DNA of 47,534 nucleotides from CAZEHJ01 sp964512485 (GTDB lineage: Bacteria > Bacteroidota > Rhodothermia > Rhodothermales > UBA10348). The stretch spans positions 1 to 47,534 of the forward strand of contig CAZEHJ010000025.1 in assembly GCA_964512485.1 (NCBI GenBank). Direction: 5' to 3'. Positions within the stretch are counted from its first letter, which is position 1; the number at the start of each line of letters is the position of its first letter. The position numbers and the translations under genes were made by a program. Under the pieces are notes generated by a model. The model worked only from the letters and a program-made list of their open reading frames with translations, was not told the origin of the DNA and did no database searches. This document shows positions 26,201 to 35,200 of this stretch, piece after piece.

Positions 26201-29200
26201 TGGCTCGATCCCTGCCAGTCTGAGTTCGTTGGTCAATCTGCGCTCTATCACCCTGAATTCTGCCGGTCTCAGCGGCAACATCCCCGACATATTCGGGGGC
26301 ATGACACAACTGACGAGCCTCTGGCTGAACGTGAACAACTTCGACGGTCCTCTGCCTGCTTCGCTTGGTTCGGCTACGGCATTGCGCACATTTTTCGTCA
26401 GCGAAAACCAGTTGACCGGCGACGTTACTCCTGCGTTTGCGACGTTTACCGATCTCGATCGGTTCAGCGTCTACAATAACTTCTTTACAAGCCTGCCGGA
26501 CCTCACCAACAGCGGGACATTCTCTGAACTCTACGTTTGGAGCAACTATTTCGATTTCGATGACCTCGAGCCCAATGCTGCCGAGATCGACAACCCGACA
26601 ATCACACAGCGTGCTTTCGGTACGGCCTCGTCACCGAGCGTAACATCGGGCGACCCGATCAACCTGTCGTTCCCGTCGCTTGGGGGCACACCCGCCAACA
26701 TATCGTACCAGTGGAAATTGGACGGGAATCCGATCCCCGGGGCAACGAACGAGATATTCTCCGATCCGTCGGCGGATCCCTCTGACGCTGGCCAGTACAC
26801 TTTAGAAGCCACCAACTCTGTCCTCGGAGGTCTCGTGCTGACCAGCGAACCGAACACGCTGTCGGTCCTGATCCCATCGGTGCCCCAATCCGAAATCGAC
26901 GCTCTGATCGCGATATACAATGCGACATCCGGTACGAGCTGGAACGACAACACTAACTGGGATACAGTAGCTGACATTTCGACGTGGTATGGTGTCCAGA
27001 CCAGCGGTGGTCACATTACTCATCTGAACCTGGATTCCAACAACTTGGTCGGGCCATTTCCGGGAGCAGAGCTTCTGAATCTTCCCGGGCTTCAAGTCCT
27101 GAACCTGAGGTGGAATGATCAATTGACGGGATCCATCCCGACAGAGATCGGCAATCTTCCTGATTTGAGGGAATTCAGGATCAGTCAGAACGGCTTTACA
27201 GGCAGCATTCCCATCGAAATCGGTAGCGCGACGAATCTGGAAGTGATTGAAATGGCCTGGATGCCGAACATCACGGGAACCCTGCCGAGCCAGATTCAGA
27301 ATCTGGTCAACTTGCGGGAATTGTTCATTGCAGGAACCAACTTGACCGGGACTCTTCCGACATGGATCGACTCCCTGACCCAACTGACAGATCTCTATCT
27401 CATGGAATCGGGATTGAGTGGATCGATGCCAACGGAATTGGGCAATCTTTCCAACCTCAGAGTTCTCAAGGTTTACGGAAATGACATCACAGGCTCTGTA
27501 CCTGCCTCACTTTCAAATCTGGCTTCGACCCTGATCGCACTGGATATCGGAGGCACGAATATGGACGCCTCGTTTCCGACGGCCATTGTTCTGTCTCTTT
27601 CCAATCTGGAGGTTCTGGTCGCCAGAAATATTCATGCGGGCGGCCCGCTGCCAGACTTGAGCTCCATGACGAGTTTGACTCATCTCGAGCTACGCGAAAT
27701 GCCGGTCAATGGCCCCTTGCCAGCGTGGATCGGATCCATGACGCAGCTCTTCTATCTGGATTTATTCCAGAACGGGTTTACTGGAAATATTCCAGCGGGG
27801 TATGCGGCACTCACTTCATTGACCGGTCTCAATCTTTACAACAATAGTCTCGATGGTGCGATTCCATCGTGGATCGGAAACTTTACGAATCTATCCAACC
27901 TGGGCCTGGCCAATAACAATTTCAGTGGATCGATTCCGACGGAAATAGGAACGTTGGCTGATTTGTGGTCACTCGATGTCGGGGTAAACAGTCTCAGTGG
28001 CGCCGTGCCGGCCTCACTCGCCAGTGCGCCAAACCTGCGTTACCTGCATCTCCATAACAACGATTTGACGGGTCTCCCGGATTTCGGTGCATCTCCGTTT
28101 CTGGTGTACATAAACGTCAACGACAATCGACTCGAATTCGATGACCTTCTTCCGACAGTAACGGGCAGTTACGGCGGTACCTTGGAAGCTTCCAACATGA
28201 AGCTGTTCGGCAACTACCAGGCGATCAACGTGGACGAAGGGCTGCCGCTTGCATTTTCGCAGCCTTCGCCCGGAGCGGGGAATGCATATCAGTGGTTTAA
28301 AGGCGCCATTCTTCTTAGCGGAGAAACGAGCGATGCCATGCTGATCGATCCTTCAGCTCAGGCTGATGCCGGTCAATACATCCTGCGTGTCACCAATCCC
28401 TCGATTTCTGCTCTGACTCTCGAAAGCGAGCCGGTCGACGTGACCGTTCAGCGTCAGGTATCTCAGGCTGAAATAGACGCGTTGACGGCGCTCTACAATG
28501 CTACGGACGGTGCGAATTGGACGACGAAAACCAACTGGACTATAGATCCAGATGTCAGCACGTGGCACGGAGTCACGGTTGTGAATGGTTATGTGACGGA
28601 AGTAAATCTGCCGTTGAACAATCTGGTCGGAACGATTCCATCAGAGATTGGAGATCTGACAGGGCTTCTTTCGCTTCAATTGCAGGGCAACTCACTGACT
28701 GGCTCCATTCCCGCTTCTCTGTTCGGCATTACAGGGATCCAGCTGATCGATCTGTCGGCGAATTCTCTAAGCGGGACGGTGGTTACGACATTTTCCACTC
28801 TGGATTCGCTTTCGCAGTTGTTGTTGAATGACAACAATCTCACTGGAGTCCCGAACTTCAGCTCCCTCGCGGCGCTGAGTGACTTTCAGATTCAGGACAA
28901 CCGGCTTCTCCTTTCGCACCTCGTGCCGAACGCGGGCATAACTGGTTTTCAGTATGCTCCCCAGGCCAATTTTGGTGTCCCGACTCTTCAGGTTGTGGGA
29001 GCCGGAGCTGCCCTCGAAATTTCGTTCCCCGCTGTCGGTGGAGAAGGATCCCTGTTTCAGTGGAAGAAAGACGGCAACCCCATAGCAGGAGCAACCAGCG
29101 AGGCGTACCTCAAAGCCAGTGCCGAGCCTTCTGATACGGGCTCGTATGTGTTGGAAGCAACCAATCCGGGATTGCCCGGATTCACCCTCGTGTCAGAGGC

Positions 29201-32200
29201 GATTGATTTAAGTGTATCTGCACTCGTCGTGAATACTGCTTCAGATGACACTACACCCGGAAACGGCGAATGCTCACTCCGTGAAGCGATTCAGACAGCA
29301 AATGCTGATGCCGATGTATCTGGCGGGGATTGCATTCCCAAAGGTGGTTTTGACACCATCACGTTTGATATCCCCGGTGCCGGGCCACACGTCATTCAAC
29401 CATCTTCACCTCTGCCAGATATATCCAATGCTCTTCTTATAGATGGATATTCACAAAGTGGCGCGGCTCCGAACACATTGGGGTATGGACAGGGTTCCAA
29501 TGCGATAATCCTGATTGAACTCGATGGGGCAAACACACCTCCCGGAACTAACGGACTGGACATCCAAACTGCGGGCGTTGTTGTTCGAGGGATCGCCGTG
29601 AACAGTTTCCCGGGATCTGGAATTTGGATTCAGGAAGGCGCCTCGGCATTCGAAGAATTCCAGGCTGCTCTAACAGTCTCCGATGAAGCCAGATCTATTG
29701 AGTCAGATCTTATCCTCGGATTGTCGCCCACAGCCGGAAACGGTGTGGATACGGGCGAAGATGTTGAAGCTGCTCCATCACCGCCTTCGGGCGCATTCGA
29801 TGCTAGATTTACAGACGGAGGAGCCGATCTGACATCGGATTTTCGTTCGTCTTCCCAGGAGAACCATGTTTGGACTTTCCGCTACGACGTGGTCTCGGGT
29901 AATGCACTGATCCGCTGGAACACCGAACAATTTCCTGCCTACGGCGCGTTGAACTTGCTGGATACCAGCGGTGGCTCGGTTGTGAACGTAAATATGCGTG
30001 AAGCAACGAGTGCACTGGTTCCTGACGGAATCTCCGAGCTCGAAATCAGGTACTCGCTACCAGTCCCTGGAACGGACAATCGAATTGAAGGCGTGTTCGT
30101 CGGTCTTGATGCATCCGGAACGATTGCCAAAGGCAATCAGCAGGATGGCATCGTGGTTGATGGCGGTTCATACAACGTTATTGGCGGGTCAGATCTGGAT
30201 GCCCTTACGGTGATTGCGGCCAACTCGGGCTGGGCGGTGGTCTTGAATTCGGATGCCTCGCACAACGTCGTCCAGAATACGTACATGGGTGTCAATGCCC
30301 CGTACTCAGCAGCGCTACCAAACGGGCAAGGCGTTTTCATCGCAGGTGCCAACAATACGATCGGTGGCTCAGCCTCAGGAGAAGGTAATATCATCGCTTT
30401 CAATGGTGGCGTCGGAGTTCGGGTATCTGAGCCCGGTACGACAGCCACCCCTGCAGGAAACAGAATACTGGGCAACAGAATTTCCGCAAACAGCGGTCTG
30501 GGTATCGATCTGTACAGCAGTGGCGGTGCCGCAGGACTGGTCGACACAAATGATTTAAGTGACCTGGACACAGGCGCCAATCAGGGTATGAATTACCCGG
30601 TGCTCACCTCAGCGCGGTACTCTGGAAACACAGCTACCTTGAGCGGAACGATCAATACGATTCCCTCAGCTCGCGTACGTGTCGAGTTTTTCACGTCGCC
30701 CGGCTGCGATCCTTCTGGATTTGGAGAAGGGCGCTACTTCCTGGGGCACCAGGACGTGTTTACAAACGGTTCGGGTGATGCGTCTTTCGAGGCCTTCCTT
30801 TCCGTTTCGGGCATCCCTGGACGATTTGCTTCGGCCACTGCTACTGATGAATCTGGAAATACATCCGAGTTTTCATCCTGTATTGCCCCGGAAGTTGTGA
30901 TTCCCAACGGATACATCATGACAGAGGTGGAGACGGGTCTTGACACTCCACAGGGCATCGATTTCGGGGGAGACGGAACGGTTTACGTTTCGAGCACGGG
31001 ATCCGGTGAAGTGTACCGGTACGACTCTGATGGGAATCCACTGGATGCGGGAGCCTTCTTGTTTGGTATTGATCGCCCTATTGATCTGGCAGTTACGGAC
31101 AACCCCAAACTCTTCGTAACAAGTCTCGATCAGAACGCGATTTATCGATTCGACCTTACGACAACATCGCCCGGTACGGATGCAAGTCTTGCAACTCCCT
31201 GGTTGAGCGGTCTGAATGCGGCAACGCACATGACGCTGGGTGATGACGGAATGCTCTACTACAGTGAGGTGCGCGGCCTCATCGGTGAGAAAATTTCGCG
31301 TGTCGATCCCGAATCTCCTTCCCCCGTTCCTGAAGTTCTGGTGACCTTCCCTGACACCGAGAATATCAATCCTCAGGGGATCGCCTTCGCTGATGGCTAT
31401 ATGTATTTCACCACCCAGGGACCGGGTCAGATCGTCCGTGTAGATCTGGACGCCGCACCATCACTTCCCGTGACGTATGGTGACACGCAGGTCATGTTTG
31501 GTGGACTGGACAACCCGGGAGGAATTGATATCGGTACAGACGGTGACCTGTTCGTCGCCACCCTTTCAGATGTGTTTTCAGCGTCGGTTACGTCGGCCGT
31601 TATGGTTCCGTTCATTTCCGGGCTTGCCGGAAGTTCGTTCAACAACCTTGCTATTGATGACTCCGGTCATCTGTATTACGCCGATCAGGCAAGGGGAGAC
31701 GTAGTCGAGGTGATCGCACCGCTGGCACAGGTTCAGTCCGGTGGAACGATGACGTATCTCATTCATGAGGATGGCGCACCTACAATCTCGGATGGATCTG
31801 ACTTTGATGCTGTTCGCGCAGCTTTCCAGAATTGGAATGATGTCTCGACGGCCGACGTGTCATTTGTTGATGGAGGCACAACGTCAAACCAGTATGCCGA
31901 TCCCAACGATGGTCAGAACATCGTGACCTTTTCTGATGACGCGTTTCCGTTCCCACCGTTTGTTCTTGCCATCGCAGCCAAACGCATTGAGTACTCTGGA
32001 AGTGGCGGAGATCTGGCCGAAATTGTGGATGCTGACATCGTCGTAAATCCCGAATTCCTGAACAAACCCGGATTCAACTACGGTACGGATTCGTACCCGG
32101 GATACTTTGATATTGAGAGCATTCTGACCCACGAGTCCGGGCACGTTCTGGGTATGATTCACTCGGGTATTCCGCAGGCCACCATGTTCTTTGCGCTCCC

Positions 32201-35200
32201 GGAAGCACAGGACGGCCGTTCACTTGAGCCGGATGACATGGCCTGGGTGAGTAAGAGATACCCGGATCCTGGAGCTTATCCGTCGCTGGGTTCGATTTCG
32301 GGAACCGTTTTTGACGGTGAGTCAACTTCTGTTGGAGCCGTAATCGCCGGTGCGCTGGTCATTGCCACGGATATCGCGTCCTCGAAAATGATCCACACGT
32401 ATTCGGAGCTGGATGGGAGCTATGAAATCCCCGGTCTTCCGCTTTCAGACTACAAGGTTTCGATTCAACCGCTGGACGGGGATGTGTTTGGATTCCCGCT
32501 CGTGCCCGAGGGCATCAGCCCGAATCTGGCAAGCATCAGTACCAATCGGGGCTTCCTTGAGGAATTCTACAATGATGCTAACGAGTCGGACGATCCAACG
32601 GTTGATGATGTTGAAGCATTTGACGTTGTGACCGTCACGGGAGCAGTTTCCGGTATCGACTTTACGTCGAACAAGGATATCACACCACCCGTGGTATCCA
32701 GCGCTTTCCCCGTTGATGGAGCGACGGGAATTGAAACAGAAAGCGACCTTGCAATACGCTTTTCCGAATCAGTCATTCGCAGTACGGTTTCTGTAGTCCT
32801 GAATGAAATGAGTGGAGGAAGCATTGTTCAGGTGATTGAGCTTACAAAGACGTTTACGGAAGATGATACATTGCTTCTCTTGTCCATGGATGAGACCATG
32901 AAGCCGTCAACCGAGTACCGCATGGATCTTTCCGGTGCGGTGTCGGACCTCCGAGGAAATCTGCTGAATCCCGCGCCAGGAGCATTGGAGTCGTTCGCCT
33001 TCAATACCGAGTTCGCCGATCTGGTAGCTCCGACTGTTGTTTCGGTCAGCCCTGAAGATGCTGCGACCGAGATACAGACCCGCAGTGAAATTTCTGTCAT
33101 CTTCTCCGAATCCATGGATCCCAAATCATTGACAGATGCGGGTGCCGTGATATTGTCCGTAGGTGGAAATCCGGTTCCAATCAGCGTCGAAGTTGATCGG
33201 GATCTGGATTACTCGGTGGCCAGAGTCGTACCCGACAATCCACTCGCGGAACAGTCTGTGTACGTACTGGACGTAGCCGCTAGCGTCAGGGACGCCTCCG
33301 GTGTTGCCATGGGAGCTGCATATCAGACCGGTTTTGAAACAGTCATTATCAACCCTCCTCATCTGACAGACTTCGGCCCATACAATGGCGCCGCTGGTGT
33401 CACCGTGGAAACTCCGGTTGTTCTGGATTTCTCTGAGGCCATCGACCCTGCCTCGGCAAGTATTTCAACAGTACGTCTGACCGGGCCTTCCAGTGGTCTG
33501 GTTCAAGGAGCATTCGAGTTCCTGTATGACGACACTCGACTGGTATTCAGGCCGGATTTCGCTCTTGAGGAAGGAACGCTCTATCAACTCAACGTCAGCG
33601 GAATCAAGGACCTCAGTGGAAATTTGCTGGACAATCCGCTTGAATCAAACTTTACGACAGCCGTGACGGTTCGCGATCCTGTCGTCGAGTCAGTTTCGCC
33701 GCTGGCTGGTGTTGTGGGTACAACCGTTGTCATCACTGGAACCGGATTCGACGCCAATGCGAGCTTCGTAAACGTTTCCTTCAACGGCGTGTCGGCAGTA
33801 ATCGAAAAAGCCGATCTGACTTCCATCACCACTTCAGTTCCTGAAGGTGCAACGTCTGGTCTCGTACAGATATCGGTCGGACCTCGGGTGAGCAACAGTT
33901 TGGTCTTCGACATCGTGGAACTGAATACGTCGACTGACGAAGCAACCAGCACCATCAGCCGAGAACGGTCTGCTCGCGACACTGAAATTACGCCTGACGG
34001 ATCACATGCCTACGTGACGCACCCTCTCGAGGGAGAAGTTTCGATTCTGGATCTGTCTACAACTACATTCGATCCAATTCCGATTCCGGTTGGTGATTTC
34101 CCGTTCAAGATTTCCATCAATCCGAGTGGTACGCGGGCGTACGTCACGAATTTTGACTCCCATACGGTATCGGTGATCAACATTGATCCCGAGGATCCGG
34201 ACTATGCCTATAACGAAGAGATTACTCAGGTGCCTGTTGGACTGAATCCAACCGGTATTGCCGCTACACCGGATGGGTCGCGAATCTATGTGGCCGAGTT
34301 TACTTCGAAAGGGATTTCTATCATCGATGGTGATCCCGGTAGTGGTGGTGTCAATAAAGTTGTTGCTCGTATTTCGAGAGAAACCTCCGAAGCGTCAAGC
34401 GAACTCGATCCGGATGGAGCACGGATCTCGCGTGAATCTGCCTACAGAGACGTTGAGATTACCCCTGACGGAACTCGGGCTCTGGCGACTGGATCTGCCG
34501 GCTTGTTGATTTTTGACATTAATCCTGAATCATCGAGTTACAATCAGGCCATCGCACGCGTCTCAAGGGAAACCTCCGATGCGGGAAGCGAACTCGATCC
34601 TGACGGAACACGGACGTCCCGAGAGATCGGATACCGCGACGTGGAAATCCTGCCGGATGGCACGTCTGCGTTTGTGTCGTCGTTGGAAGGCGAGATTCTC
34701 TGGATCGACATTAATCCTGACTCTCCTGAACCGTATCAGGTGATTGCACGCACCAGCCGGGAGGCCAGTGCACGCGAATTGGAGCTCAGTCCTGACGGGT
34801 CGTTGCTGTATGTGACGGCAGTTCGACTGGATCCGGTTACGCTGCAAGAAATCAATGTGGTTGACGTGTATGAGCTTGGCATAAGTGCTACAGGAGCTCC
34901 CTCAACCGTGCTGAGTCTCTCAAGAGATCCGATTGTGACTACAGGATTTTCGTTCACACTCATCGACACATTCGAGCTCCCTGAGGAGCCTGAATCAGTT
35001 GTACTCGATGAGCGAAGAAACTCGTTGTTGGTTACCAGTCCTGATCCAGATGCGGCAGTCACGATCATCACTTTCGGTGAAGACGCTGACAATGATGGAT
35101 TGAGCGACGAAGAGGAAGCTCAGATCGGTACCCTTCCAGACAATCCGGATACGGATGCGGATGGAGCCATTGACGGGCTCGACGTATTCCCACTTGACCC

